A stretch of 64,000 bases of DNA from an uncultured Clostridia bacterium (GCA_947631085.1 CANRJY010000002.1:124001-188000), one strand, 5' to 3'. Positions 35,601 to 44,258 are shown, counted from the first letter of the stretch. Notes: generated by a model not told the origin, from the letters alone. Made by a program: numbers and translations.

Positions 35601-37133
35601 GTCCCAGCCGAGAGCGAGCGCGTCCGGATGAGTTGACGCGTACGCGTCGTCGATATTGTCCATTACGCCTCTGCCGTTATCGCTTGAAACCTTGTTGCTC
35701 CATATGGTTTGACCGGTTGCCGCCACTCTGAGCTGCTGACCTTCCTTGAAGCCCTCGCTGTCCTCCTTAACGGAGTATACCTCTGTGATACCGTCGTTGT
35801 TGAAGTCGGAAACGTGCATCGCGTCGCCGTGACCGAGCTGCGTGTTTCCGAGAACGGTCACGCCGTCGTCGTCAAGGCAAGCCGAGCCGTACACGATTTC
35901 GTCTCTGCCGTCATTGTCTATATCGGCAACCGAAAGGTTGTGGTTGCCCTCGCCGTACATCGTCGTGCCTTTTGTGCCGCCGTTATGCTCCCAAACGAGC
36001 GCTAGCTTTTCGCCGTCCCAGTTGTACGCGCGGATCATGGCTCTGTTGTAGTAGCCGCGGCACGCGATATAACTCGGGTGTACGCCGTCGAGATACGCGA
36101 CCGCCGCGAGATATCTTTCGCTTCGGTTCATCTTGTTGTCGCCGTAGTAGGAGCCGTCTTCGGGGCCGAGCGGGATCGCGTCCGTCGTGTATAACGGTCT
36201 GCCCGTTTCGCCGTCGAATATCGTGTAATACTCGGGACCGTTGTTGTTTCCCTTTCTTAACGTCGTCGCGTTATTGTCGGCATTTTTGATTTCATCCGTG
36301 TCGCCGACGGTGGTTACAAAAATCTTATCCCAGCCGCCGCTTGCGTTTTTAACGAGCGAATACGAGCCCGGAGCGGTGATCGTCGCCATTTCCGACTTGC
36401 CGTCGCCATCGAAATCGTAAACTATAAACTGCGCGTAATGCGCGCCCGCGGCGATATTGTTGCCAAGGTCTATGCGCCACATATAGCCGCCGCTGTCCGC
36501 GCTGATTTCATATGCGTCAAAAACGCAGTGACCGGTCGTATTTCCGCTTGCCGAATCCTTGGAATCATTAGGATCCCATTTTAAAACGATCTCATAATCG
36601 CCGTCGCCGTCGAGATCGCCGAGGCTCGCGTCATTGGCGCCGCCGCTGTCCTTGCCTCTTGTATAGTCCGAAAGAGCCGTTGTGTTCGCGTGAGCGATAT
36701 CTGTCGGCTTTGATATGGGAACGTCGTAATATGTAAAATTCGCGTCTCCCTTTGTCTGTACAGCCTGAACCTGCGGCTCGTTCGACGCGTCCTCGCCGGT
36801 GGGAACAACGGCGTATTTGTCGTTTACCGTACCCGTCTTGTCCGTGTAGCAGGTAGCGTCGTGAACGCCCGTCGTAGCGAGCAGCTCGCCGTTCTTGTAA
36901 ATGTCAAACGCCTGATTTTCAAGACTTTCCGTTCCGAACAGACGCCATGACAGATACACTCCCGTTGTGTTTTTTACCGCTATAAGTCCGCGGTTGAGCT
37001 TTTCCATCTGCCGCTCGTGCTCCTGATACTGCGGCGTTATCGCTTCCGCAGCCGATACACTTGCTGCCGCCGGTATAAGCGATACCACCATCGCGGCGCT
37101 CACCGCCGCGCTTAAAATTCTTTTTCTCAGCAT
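32688..37133 (-). CDS. Secreted multidomain rhamnogalacturonan lyase, PL11-type, with Big_2 domains
   Basis: 1481 residues. Signal peptide MLRKRILSAAVSAAMVVSLIPAAASVSA. PL11 catalytic region about 35-680 ([74 protein letters not shown]). Then two bacterial Ig-like Big_2 domains (about 690-870: AVTWTSSDEDVATVDGG, TVTWSSGDDSVVTVD), a beta-sandwich region (about 875-1080), the 90-residue shared module (about 1088-1178), a PTPTP linker and a final jelly-roll-like domain (about 1240-1481). The ORF track starts 11 codons upstream; the ATG at 37133 has a GAGAGGAG site. It differs from its neighbour in everything but the catalytic part and the shared module, so the two may act on different pectin regions. 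Confidence 0.92.
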   Translation of the reverse strand: MLRKRILSAAVSAAMVVSLIPAAASVSAAEAITPQYQEHERQMEKLNRGLIAVKNTTGVYLSWRLFGTESLENQAFDIYKNGELLATTGVHDATCYTDKTGTVNDKYAVVPTGEDASNEPQVQAVQTKGDANFTYYDVPISKPTDIAHANTTALSDYTRGKDSGGANDASLGDLDGDGDYEIVLKWDPNDSKDSASGNTTGHCVFDAYEISADSGGYMWRIDLGNNIAAGAHYAQFIVYDFDGDGKSEMATITAPGSYSLVKNASGGWDKIFVTTVGDTDEIKNADNNATTLRKGNNNGPEYYTIFDGETGRPLYTTDAIPLGPEDGSYYGDNKMNRSERYLAAVAYLDGVHPSYIACRGYYNRAMIRAYNWDGEKLALVWEHNGGTKGTTMYGEGNHNLSVADIDNDGRDEIVYGSACLDDDGVTVLGNTQLGHGDAMHVSDFNNDGITEVYSVKEDSEGFKEGQQLRVAATGQTIWSNKVSSDNGRGVMDNIDDAYASTHPDALALGWDASNPGAYDLKGNSVGNKPNGNSRSFCNFLVYWDADLGRELLDDNQMAKYNASTGGTDRIFFNGQGYLPGNSNNSTKRNPSLVADVLGDWREEIIMPADDDTVLRIIAPTSPTTYRLTTLMHDAQYRESIAWQNVGYNQPPHTSYYIGSAALATDEAGNKLNYLAPAYPYTKVTYEKPGIVAVDGITLSQSSVEIEKGKDVSVVAQLSPFAATNKAVTWTSSDEDVATVDGGHITAVSEGKATITATADDTTNGTFSAACEVTVYQNHVTKISVTPTQMELGAGMTSQVKTIIEPENATDKTVTWSSGDDSVVTVDQDGNVTAVGKEGSTYIQASTNDGGRKAYCYVVVYPLSETDMTNDTPFAADAAAPSGATFTGTENGLVLDMKDAADGMNITKKFEAYSDNRATLTFNFTNGGIKNVGGSGWSWNGHEYTFGLQFIGKDGSNILELSQAQTGKAQGTMSKIGDGEAESASNWERLRAEGENTFGRSFVRWHVVLDFDYSAGKCTATISGCSDDTFSSDGYIYTKTFDLNGASFETMRFYIKKDGTGGITTSPRISDLTYKRVAADGPAPTYIPEITPEPETDNVRITSVSGSKVNVSYAVSEAHESVALIGALYDGGTLVETKIKKAENPEIQKAVSDTIEFDNKAKDYTVKVFLWKTAEGVEPISAAAAASPAPTPAPPTPTPVVTPTPEPTPTPVPTPTPEPTPTPTPTPTPTPAPTLKPAEFETVFESTENFLMEDNAENKWVTSSDSATTTRTDFEPLSETGDDIGGNATPKIHLADKGVQYVLDDEISDGRFKLSYDMYIDKTTVNSGYGRYFRTYLDNAAHAFDAATGVAAAEDTSASFFHMMDYQDALYTTSDETLLGATQNNSSDLVPPKAAALSETKLEGEKWYRVVIDGDLTDNVVVVSIYAHGDKYSEAPDMTTPIISANGYFTEGRDRKLKQIKFRRTAGGDNYYDNIKLEKEAK
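33430..33585. repeat. Tandem repeat coding a Pro-Thr linker
   Basis: Short 6- and 12-base units (GGAGTCGGGGTC type) encode [13 protein letters not shown] on the minus strand between the shared module and the last domain of the second PL11 protein. Confidence 0.88.
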
Positions 37134-37173
37134 ATTTTTTCTCCTCTCTCTTGTAAAAAATAGCATATATATT

Positions 37174-37202
37174 ATTTTACACTATATTTATATTTTTTTC
37201 AA
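37174..37202 (-). promoter_or_regulatory. Promoter of the second PL11 gene
   Basis: TTGAAA, 17 bases, TAAAAT on the minus strand, about 40 bases before the ATG at 37133. The -35 box lies about 30 bases downstream of the micropeptide stop at 37231. Confidence 0.75.
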
Positions 37203-37230
37203 GTGTTTTTTCGTCATTATTCATGAAAAA

Positions 37231-37326
37231 TCAGGCTTGTATCCCGCCCATTACGGCTGCGACTATACACGGCACCACAAGCGTTATGAAAATCACCGCG
37301 GCAACAGTTAAAATCACCTTTTTCAT
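37231..37326 (-). CDS. 31-residue hydrophobic micropeptide
   Basis: ATG at 37326 after a strong AAGGAGG site. The product, starting MKKVILTVAAVIFITLVV, is one hydrophobic helix with a basic N-terminus, Cys in the middle and a MGGIQA end. It could be a membrane micropeptide or a signal-peptide-like leader. It is just upstream of the second PL11 gene, on the same strand. Like the peptide at 13796 it pairs an excellent ribosome site with a single membrane-like segment ending near MGG. No homolog is recognised. Confidence 0.55.
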   Translation of the reverse strand: MKKVILTVAAVIFITLVVPCIVAAVMGGIQA

Positions 37327-37404
37327 TTCCCCGCCTCCTTGTCTTATTAATAACTATGCCGCGTAAAATCATGAAATGACCGCGCGCGGGCGATATTTAT
37401 TGTG

Positions 37405-37449
37405 AAAATTATACAAAAGCCGCATAGGCAAAATATAAAATTATACAAA
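37405..37449. repeat. Direct repeat upstream of the histidine kinase promoter
   Basis: AAAATTATACAAA occurs twice with starts 32 bases apart (three helix turns), ending 16 bases before the -35 box; a related TTTATACACA follows. The spacing fits an activator or repressor binding to one face of the DNA. The rest of the gap 37327-37546 shows nothing else. Confidence 0.5.
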
Positions 37450-37465
37450 TTTATACACAATTTAC

Positions 37466-37494
37466 TTGACTATATCCCGATTTTATCTTATAAT
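37466..37494 (+). promoter_or_regulatory. Promoter of the histidine kinase-GGDEF pair
   Basis: TTGACT, 17 bases, TATAAT. It overlaps the start of the ORF-track frame and so argues for the downstream ATG at 37547. Confidence 0.82.
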
Positions 37495-37546
37495 TAAATT
37501 AATGAATCATAAAGCGGGCTTTATCGCTTGCGCAAGGAGCTATAAT

Positions 37547-40468
37547 ATGCAGTCAGATAATAAAATAACACGCAGTATTCTTCCGGTGGCAGCACTGATA
37601 ACGGCTATTATAATCGCGTTTGTGCTGTTTACGCATCAAACACGCGAACGAACCATAGAGCAGAACGCGATTTATGTTGAGGATTCGGTTACTCAAAACG
37701 CGCGCCATATCGACAGGATGCTTCTCAATATGCGCAACAGCATATCGTCAATGGCGTATGTGTGCAGCAACACTATGGACCCTGCGGAAATAAATAAGGA
37801 AAGACTCGATACCATAGCCGAAAATTCGTATTTTATGTTCTTGAATTTTATTGACGACAAGCAGCAAAGCCGCGGTATTTCCGGCAGCAAGCTGGACGTG
37901 TCGCAGAGGCGCTACTATCTCGACGGCATGAATGGAAATGTCGGTATCGATGTTATATTTGATTCCACCATGTCCGACGAAACGCTTGTGGTGTTCTATT
38001 CTCCCGTAAAAAACGGCGACAAGGTGAGCGGCGTGCTTGTCGGATACTGTAACGAAAGCCAGATGCGCGATGTTTTATCAGCGTCGTTTTTCGGCGAGAC
38101 ATCGGAGACATACTTATGCATGGACGACGGAAGCATCATAGCGCAGTCCACAAACAACGATGACCGCGAAAACATATTCGATACGCGCTACGGCATGACG
38201 GACGAGGAGCATAACGATTTGATCCGCGCGTTTGAAAATCACGAGCCAAAGGGCTTTACATATCAAGGCTCGAAGGGCAGAGGCAACGCCTATGTGACTA
38301 AGCTTTCGAATGTGGACTGGATGCTGATGCAGACATTCCCCTCGACCGTAACGAGCCGCATGGTGAGCGACGCAAACCGCGCGGGATTTATTCTCGAAAG
38401 CATACTGCTCGGCCTTTTCGCCATATATATCGCGGCTATCCTTATTTCGGCAAGACGCAAGCAAAAGGCGATTTTAAAGGAAAACCAAAAATTCACGAGC
38501 ATAGTGGACGGCGTAACAAATCTGTTTACGCGCTTTATTGTAGTGGATTTGGAAAACAACTCCTATGAATATCTCCGTAATTTTTCGGAGTACGACGTGC
38601 CGAAGAGCGGCGTATATACCGACATGCATCACCGCATGATACATCTGTACCGATATGACGCAAACAGCACCGTAAATCCGGAAACTGTATTTTCAAAGGA
38701 ATATCTGCAGCAGCATCTTGACGCAAACACACCGTATCTGCAGTTCGAATACATGACCGAGGACGGCAAGCATTGGGATAATGTGTCTGTAATTGCTATG
38801 AGCCGCGAAAACGGCGTTTCTCAGACTGTTCTGTTCGCCATTCAGGATATAACCGACCTTAAACGCGAGGAGCTGCGCACGCGCACGGCTTTGCAGGAGG
38901 CGTACAATGCGGCCGATTTCGCGAACCACGCAAAGAGCGACTTCCTGTCGAGAATGTCGCACGACATAAGAACGCCGATGAACGCGGTTATGGGCATGAC
39001 GGCGATCGCCGCCATGCATCTCGACGATACCGAGCGCGTCAGGGACTGCCTGAACAAGATAACAATCTCAAGCCGTCATCTGCTAGGGCTTATAAACGAG
39101 ATTCTCGATATGTCAAAAATAGAGAGCGGAAAGTTTACGCTGAATGAAGAGGAAATAGATCTCTCGTCGATGATCGACGATCTGCTCACGATAATGCACC
39201 CGCAAATCGCGGCGAAAAATCAGCATTTAAAAATTAACGTGACTAATATAACTCACGAAAAGGTAATCGGCGACTCAATGCGCATACAGCAGGTATTTGT
39301 AAACATCATGGGCAACGCCGTGAAATTCACGCCCGAGGGCGGAAATATTGTAATGACGCTCACCGAAAAGCCTTCGGGCGTTTCCGGAAGCGGCTGTTAT
39401 GAATTTATCTTCGAGGATACCGGCATAGGTATGAGCAAGGATTTTATCGGGCGCATTTTTGAGCCGTTTGCCCGCGCAAGCGATTCGCGCACGGGACGCA
39501 TCGAGGGCTCAGGACTCGGTATGCCGATAGCGCAGAATATAGTTCGTCTTATGAACGGCGACATAAAGGTGGAGAGCGAGCTCGGCAAGGGTTCAAAATT
39601 CACCGTTACGCTCTATCTCCCGCTCTGCGGCGAGGATTCGGGCGACATATCGCATCTGAAGGATCTGTCGGTGCTCGTTGTGGACGACGACCAAATCACC
39701 TGTGAAAACGCGTGTGATTTGCTCGCGAGCATCGGTATGCAGTCGGAATGGGTAACCTCGGGCGACGACGCCATAGAGCGGCTCACGGCTGCACAGGAGG
39801 CAAACAGACATTATGCGGCTGTTATTCTCGACTGGAAGATGCCCGGCAAGGACGGCGTGCAGACGGCAAGGGAGATCCGCCACAAGATAAACAAGGATAT
39901 ACCCATTATAATCCTCTCCGCATATGATTGGTCCGCAATCGAGCATGAGGCGAGAGCTGCCGGCGTAAACGCGTTTATCACAAAGCCGCTGTTTAAATCA
40001 AGGCTCACTTACGTTATGAAAAATCTCGTAACACCCGATTCCATACCCGATAATTCCGACGTAAATCAGCTTCGCAGCGCAAATTATGAAAATAAGAGAA
40101 TACTTTTGGTCGAGGATAACCAGCTCAATATGGAAATAGCCGAAGAAATCCTCTCGACTACCGGCGTGACGGTGGAAAAGGCTTACGACGGCAAGGAGGC
40201 TGTCGATAAAATCATGGCGATGCCGGAAAATTACTACGATCTGATATTTATGGATATACAGATGCCGAATATGAACGGCTATGAGGCCACTTCGGCGCTG
40301 CGTATGTCCGAGCGCGAAGATCTTAAGAAAATACCGATTATCGCGATGACGGCGAACGCTTTCTCGGATGACGTATACCAGTCCAAGGCGGTCGGTATGA
40401 ATGAGCATATTTCCAAGCCCATAGATATTTCAACGCTTCTTAAGGTACTTGATACCTGGCTTAAATAA
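37547..40468 (+). CDS. Hybrid sensor histidine kinase with two receiver domains
   Basis: 973 residues. Membrane segment 1 at about 10-30, an extracytoplasmic sensor of about 250 residues resembling a Cache-type fold (AENSYFMFLNFIDDKQ, VVFYSPVKNGDKVSGVLVGYC), membrane segment 2 at about 290-312, a PAS-like region, then HisKA (MSHDIRTPMNAVMG, His about 471), the ATPase (NAVKFTPEGG, EDTGIGMS) and two receivers: REC1 (VLVVDDDQ, Asp in VILDWKMPGKDG) and REC2 (ILLVEDNQLNMEIAEEIL, Asp in IFMDIQMPNMNG). Both receivers keep their Asp. The ATG at 37547 has an AAGGAG site; the earlier ORF-track start lies in the promoter. It is followed after 27 bases by a GGDEF gene, so the output is probably c-di-GMP or shared signalling. 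Confidence 0.93.
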   Translation: MQSDNKITRSILPVAALITAIIIAFVLFTHQTRERTIEQNAIYVEDSVTQNARHIDRMLLNMRNSISSMAYVCSNTMDPAEINKERLDTIAENSYFMFLNFIDDKQQSRGISGSKLDVSQRRYYLDGMNGNVGIDVIFDSTMSDETLVVFYSPVKNGDKVSGVLVGYCNESQMRDVLSASFFGETSETYLCMDDGSIIAQSTNNDDRENIFDTRYGMTDEEHNDLIRAFENHEPKGFTYQGSKGRGNAYVTKLSNVDWMLMQTFPSTVTSRMVSDANRAGFILESILLGLFAIYIAAILISARRKQKAILKENQKFTSIVDGVTNLFTRFIVVDLENNSYEYLRNFSEYDVPKSGVYTDMHHRMIHLYRYDANSTVNPETVFSKEYLQQHLDANTPYLQFEYMTEDGKHWDNVSVIAMSRENGVSQTVLFAIQDITDLKREELRTRTALQEAYNAADFANHAKSDFLSRMSHDIRTPMNAVMGMTAIAAMHLDDTERVRDCLNKITISSRHLLGLINEILDMSKIESGKFTLNEEEIDLSSMIDDLLTIMHPQIAAKNQHLKINVTNITHEKVIGDSMRIQQVFVNIMGNAVKFTPEGGNIVMTLTEKPSGVSGSGCYEFIFEDTGIGMSKDFIGRIFEPFARASDSRTGRIEGSGLGMPIAQNIVRLMNGDIKVESELGKGSKFTVTLYLPLCGEDSGDISHLKDLSVLVVDDDQITCENACDLLASIGMQSEWVTSGDDAIERLTAAQEANRHYAAVILDWKMPGKDGVQTAREIRHKINKDIPIIILSAYDWSAIEHEARAAGVNAFITKPLFKSRLTYVMKNLVTPDSIPDNSDVNQLRSANYENKRILLVEDNQLNMEIAEEILSTTGVTVEKAYDGKEAVDKIMAMPENYYDLIFMDIQMPNMNGYEATSALRMSEREDLKKIPIIAMTANAFSDDVYQSKAVGMNEHISKPIDISTLLKVLDTWLK

Positions 40469-40495
40469 ATAGTAAAACAAAAGGAGGAATGCTTT

Positions 40496-42427
40496 ATGGA
40501 AATAGATTTTTCCGTTTACGATTCGCTGCCCTGCTGCGCTGTTGTTTTTCTGATTGACGATGAACTGCGGATTGTACATTCGAACAGGATCTATGATAAG
40601 TTATTCGACAACGAATACATTCATATGCAAAATGATGATAAACAAAAGTTTTTGGAATCGGTAAGACTCGCCGATTCTCCGCGTCAGATTGCGATAAAAC
40701 TCGTAAATTTGGCTGACACGCCGGTTTTCGTAAACGTTGTTACCGTAAAGCTGTCCGACACTCACGCGCTCGCGATAATGATCGACGATACCGAGCGGCA
40801 GGAGGAAATGAAACGGCTTCGAGAAAAATCGACCATAGACCCGCTTTCAAAGGTTTACAACCGCGTTACGGCTATAGACATGATCAACGAGCGGCTCGAA
40901 AATATGGAGCCGTATACCGAATGCGCTTTTGTTGTGCTCGATATAGATAATTTCAAAAACGTGAACGACACGTTCGGTCATTTATACGGCGACGCGGTAA
41001 TTTCCATGGCGGCGCAGCACATAAAGAGCGCACTTGACGACAAAGCGATCGTAGGACGTTTCGGCGGCGACGAGTTTTTCTTCTTTATCGATAACGTGAA
41101 CCGCGACGCACTTGAAGCGAGAGCCGAAAATATCCGTTTGGAAATACTCAGAATGAGAAACAACCCCGACGATGACAGCGATATTTCGTGCAGTATGGGT
41201 ATAGCGATAGGTCACGACGGCGCTACTTACACCGAGCTTTTCAAGCAGGCGGACAGCGCGCTTTACTCCGCTAAATCAAACGGAAAAAACCGCTACGAAT
41301 ATTTCAGCGGCGAGTATTTTGACGAGCATGCTATAGGCTACATAGGCGAGGAGGACGAAAGCGCACAGATTCAGGCGACGGAGGAAACGCAGGATATCAC
41401 AAAGGTTGCCCTTGAAATCGCGTCGAAGTCCGTCACCAACGAAAGCGCTATCGTAAATATTATGCGCCATGTCGGAATGGTTTTGGGACTTGACTGCGTC
41501 CAGATAATGAAATTTGATACCGTCGAGGATAAGGTCGGAATCGAGTTTCAGTGGTGGAAGGAATACAATGGCGCGTATAACGTGGTAAGCGCGGACAAAA
41601 AGGCGGGATACTATATGCACAGCGATTTGATGCTTTTCAGAGACAGATTCCTCAAAGACAATATATTCCGCTACACTCCCGATTTCAAGGAGGGATTTTC
41701 GCCGAAGTACCGCGACGTGTTTGTCGCGTCCGAAAAGTTCAGCATGTTTTACGCTTCAAACACCGCGAACGAGGAAATTTTCTACGTTGTCTGCTTCCAC
41801 AACTACGACAAGCTGCGCGTATGGGAGCCGAATGAAACAAACGATATGTTCGAGATAACAAAAATCATATCGATGTTTATGAAATCCTCGCACACGATGT
41901 CGGAACGCGAAAAACAGCTTGAAAGAAATCTCGACTTTACTCCCGACGGACTTTACACCTTGGCAAAATTCGACGAGGAGGCGGGACGCGTAAACCGCGA
42001 GGCGCGCAAAAACGGCAACAGGATCGCCATTATTCATTTTGACTTTAAATACTTCTACAAATTCAACAGAATATACGGCAAGCCCGAAGGCGACAGGCTC
42101 ATATCCCTGTTCTCAAAATTCCTTCTCACGGGCGACAAAACGAAGGTGGTTTCCGCAGGTATAAAAGGCACTGATATATTTATATCATTCGTGCGCTATC
42201 CGAAAGGCATGAACATATGCCCGATAGTCGAGGCGAAGCTGAACGAGTTTTGCGACAGCGTCGGAAAATACAAATCATTTCCGCCTGTCATAAAAGCGGG
42301 CGTATGCTCGTTTGACCCGGGCGATCCTATTTATAAGGCAATAGACATCGCAAAGAACGCAAAGCGCGGCTTGCAGCCTGACAGATGCGTGTGCGTTGAG
42401 GAAACCGACGTGGACTTTGATTTTTAA
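40496..42427 (+). CDS. Diguanylate cyclase with a second, degenerate GGDEF domain
   Basis: 643 residues, no membrane segments. A PAS-like N-terminus (about 1-110) is followed by an intact GGDEF domain (LDIDNFKNVNDTFGHLYGD, VGRFGGDEFFFF at about 190). The RxxD inhibitory site is absent before GGDEF. A GAF-like region spans about 300-460. Residues about 480-640 look like a decayed second GGDEF fold (IIHFDFKYFYKFNRIYGKPEGD, with KGTDIF where GGDEF should be), probably a regulatory or binding domain. The ATG has an AAGGAGG site, 27 bases after the hybrid kinase gene, so the pair forms one operon. Confidence 0.9.
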   Translation: MEIDFSVYDSLPCCAVVFLIDDELRIVHSNRIYDKLFDNEYIHMQNDDKQKFLESVRLADSPRQIAIKLVNLADTPVFVNVVTVKLSDTHALAIMIDDTERQEEMKRLREKSTIDPLSKVYNRVTAIDMINERLENMEPYTECAFVVLDIDNFKNVNDTFGHLYGDAVISMAAQHIKSALDDKAIVGRFGGDEFFFFIDNVNRDALEARAENIRLEILRMRNNPDDDSDISCSMGIAIGHDGATYTELFKQADSALYSAKSNGKNRYEYFSGEYFDEHAIGYIGEEDESAQIQATEETQDITKVALEIASKSVTNESAIVNIMRHVGMVLGLDCVQIMKFDTVEDKVGIEFQWWKEYNGAYNVVSADKKAGYYMHSDLMLFRDRFLKDNIFRYTPDFKEGFSPKYRDVFVASEKFSMFYASNTANEEIFYVVCFHNYDKLRVWEPNETNDMFEITKIISMFMKSSHTMSEREKQLERNLDFTPDGLYTLAKFDEEAGRVNREARKNGNRIAIIHFDFKYFYKFNRIYGKPEGDRLISLFSKFLLTGDKTKVVSAGIKGTDIFISFVRYPKGMNICPIVEAKLNEFCDSVGKYKSFPPVIKAGVCSFDPGDPIYKAIDIAKNAKRGLQPDRCVCVEETDVDFDF

Positions 42428-42436
42428 AATTAAACT

Positions 42437-42475
42437 AAAAAAAGCGGACTGCATCGCTGCAGTCCGCTTAATTTT
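42437..42475. terminator. Bidirectional terminator
   Basis: AAGCGGACTGCA and TGCAGTCCGCTT, perfect 12-base arms with a 4-base loop, flanked by A-rich and T-rich runs. Shared by the GGDEF gene and the convergent leuA. Confidence 0.93.
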
Positions 42476-42477
42476 TA

Positions 42478-44139
42478 CTATCTCGCCAGCATTCTGTTTA
42501 CGGCGCTTATCAGCGCGTAAATCGACGCGGTGTTTATGTTGTGGTCAACGCCCGCGCCCCAGTAAATACGCTTGCCGCCGTGCTCCTTTATGCCGATGTA
42601 TGTCGCCGCCTTTGAATCCGACGAGCGCGTGAGCGCGTGCTCGGTGTAGTCACTTATCTCGAAATCGAGATTGAGGAAGCGTCTCAAACCGTTACACAGC
42701 GCGTCGAGAGGACCGTTGCCTATGCCCTCTATCGACGAAACCTTGCCGTTATATTCAAGCGTGGCGGTGAGTATCGTAGACGCGTCCTCCGACTCGCTCG
42801 AACGGTAAAAACGCGTTTTTATCGGCTTTCCGACGTTCACATATGTATCCTTGAACGCCTGATGTATTTCGTGGTTCGTGAGCACCGTCTGCTTCTCGTC
42901 CGACATATCGTTTATCAGCGCCGAAAACTCGATAAGCATCTTCTTCGGCAGCACATAGCCGTACTTCTTTTCGAGTATATAGCTTACGCCGCCCTTTCCC
43001 GACTGGCTGTTTATCAAAATCGGCTCATATTTTCTGCCGATATCGGTCGGGTCTATCGTCAGATACGGGTTCGCCCACATATGCGACTCGTCGTGCTCGT
43101 ACTCGTCCATGCTCTTTTTTATCGCGTCCTGATGCGAGCCGGAGAACGCGACGTACGCCATCTCGCCCGCGTATGGGTGACGCGGATTTATCGGGAGCTT
43201 GTTGTATTTCTCAAATACCTCTATGATCTCGTCAATATGCTCGATATTCAGCTTCGGATCAATGCCCTGACAGAACATATTAAGCGCGACCGTGATAATA
43301 TCGGTGTTGCCCGTGCGCTCGCCGTTGCCGAAAAGCGTTCCCTCGATTCTGTCCGCTCCCGCCAAAAGCGCCAGCTCGCTCGAAGCCACGCCCGTACCTC
43401 GGTCGTTGTGCGCGTGAACGCTTATGACGAGGTTTTCACGGTTGTTCAGGTGCTTGCACATATATTCTATCTGATCCGCGTATACGTTAGCCGTCGCGAC
43501 CTCGATCGTCGAAGGCAGATTTATTATGACCTTCCTGTCGGGAGTGGGCTTGAACACGTCAAGAACGGCGTTCGTGATCTCAACCGCGTATTCGGGCTCG
43601 GTGCAGGTAAAGCTCTCCGGAGAATACTCGTAGCGGATATTGCCCTCGAGCTGCCCCTCGACGAGACTTGTCACCAGCTTCGCCCCGTCAACCGCGAGCT
43701 GCTTTATCTCTTCCTTATTCTTATGGAAAACTACGCGTCTCTGCAAGGTCGAGGTCGAGTTGTACAGATGCACGATAGCGTTTTTCGCGCCCTTCAGAGC
43801 CTCTATCGTTTTCGCGATAATATGCTCGCGCGCCTGAGTGAGCACCTGAATGGTAACGTCGTCGGGAATGAGGTTTTCGTCGATCAGACGGCGCACGAAA
43901 TCAAACTCCGTGTTCGACGCGGCGGGAAAGCCGACCTCTATCTCCTTGAAGCCGAGCTTTACGAGGAACGTGAAAAACTCGATCTTTTCGTCTATCGTCA
44001 TAGGCGAATAAAGCGCCTGGTTTCCGTCGCGCAGGTCGACGCTGCACCATATCGGCGCGTGGGTTATTTCCTTATCGGGCCATTCGCGGTTCTCCAGCGG
44101 AACCGGATGGTACATCTTTCTGTATTTCTTGTAATTCAT
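42478..44139 (-). CDS. leuA: 2-isopropylmalate synthase
   Basis: 553 residues, the longer LeuA type 2 form. It condenses acetyl-CoA with 2-oxoisovalerate in leucine synthesis. Catalytic barrel motifs: IWCSVDLRDGNQAL, VISVHAHNDRGTGVA, GNGERTGNTDIITVAL. A C-terminal regulatory LeuA dimer domain (about 420-553) binds leucine for feedback inhibition. The ORF track begins five codons earlier; the ATG at 44139 has a GGAGGG site. Expression is controlled by a leucine leader-peptide attenuator (44172-44309). It stands alone, without leuBCD. Confidence 0.96.
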   Translation of the reverse strand: MNYKKYRKMYHPVPLENREWPDKEITHAPIWCSVDLRDGNQALYSPMTIDEKIEFFTFLVKLGFKEIEVGFPAASNTEFDFVRRLIDENLIPDDVTIQVLTQAREHIIAKTIEALKGAKNAIVHLYNSTSTLQRRVVFHKNKEEIKQLAVDGAKLVTSLVEGQLEGNIRYEYSPESFTCTEPEYAVEITNAVLDVFKPTPDRKVIINLPSTIEVATANVYADQIEYMCKHLNNRENLVISVHAHNDRGTGVASSELALLAGADRIEGTLFGNGERTGNTDIITVALNMFCQGIDPKLNIEHIDEIIEVFEKYNKLPINPRHPYAGEMAYVAFSGSHQDAIKKSMDEYEHDESHMWANPYLTIDPTDIGRKYEPILINSQSGKGGVSYILEKKYGYVLPKKMLIEFSALINDMSDEKQTVLTNHEIHQAFKDTYVNVGKPIKTRFYRSSESEDASTILTATLEYNGKVSSIEGIGNGPLDALCNGLRRFLNLDFEISDYTEHALTRSSDSKAATYIGIKEHGGKRIYWGAGVDHNINTASIYALISAVNRMLAR

Positions 44140-44171
44140 AATTATTCCCTCCATATCGCAATCGTTTAACT

Positions 44172-44202
44172 AAAAAAGCTGAGTCACGCAACATGACCCA
44201 GC
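44172..44202 (-). terminator. Attenuator terminator of leuA
   Basis: On the minus strand GCTGGGTCA and TGACTCAGC arms (one G-U pair) are followed by TTTTTT, between the leucine leader peptide and leuA. Together they make a transcription attenuator. Confidence 0.88.
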
Positions 44203-44258
44203 CCATAAATCCATACTTCACGCACAGAAAAACAAAACTGACGACCACATTGCCGGCT

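Noticed and set aside
37466-37546. Upstream start of the hybrid kinase at 37466
   Set aside because: This segment contains the -35 and -10 boxes; the ATG at 37547 has the ribosome site.
42637-44169. 510-codon plus-strand ORF opposite leuA
   Set aside because: It is an Arg/Tyr/Val-rich mirror of leuA codon bias, with no ribosome site or recognisable motif; leuA on the other strand is certain.
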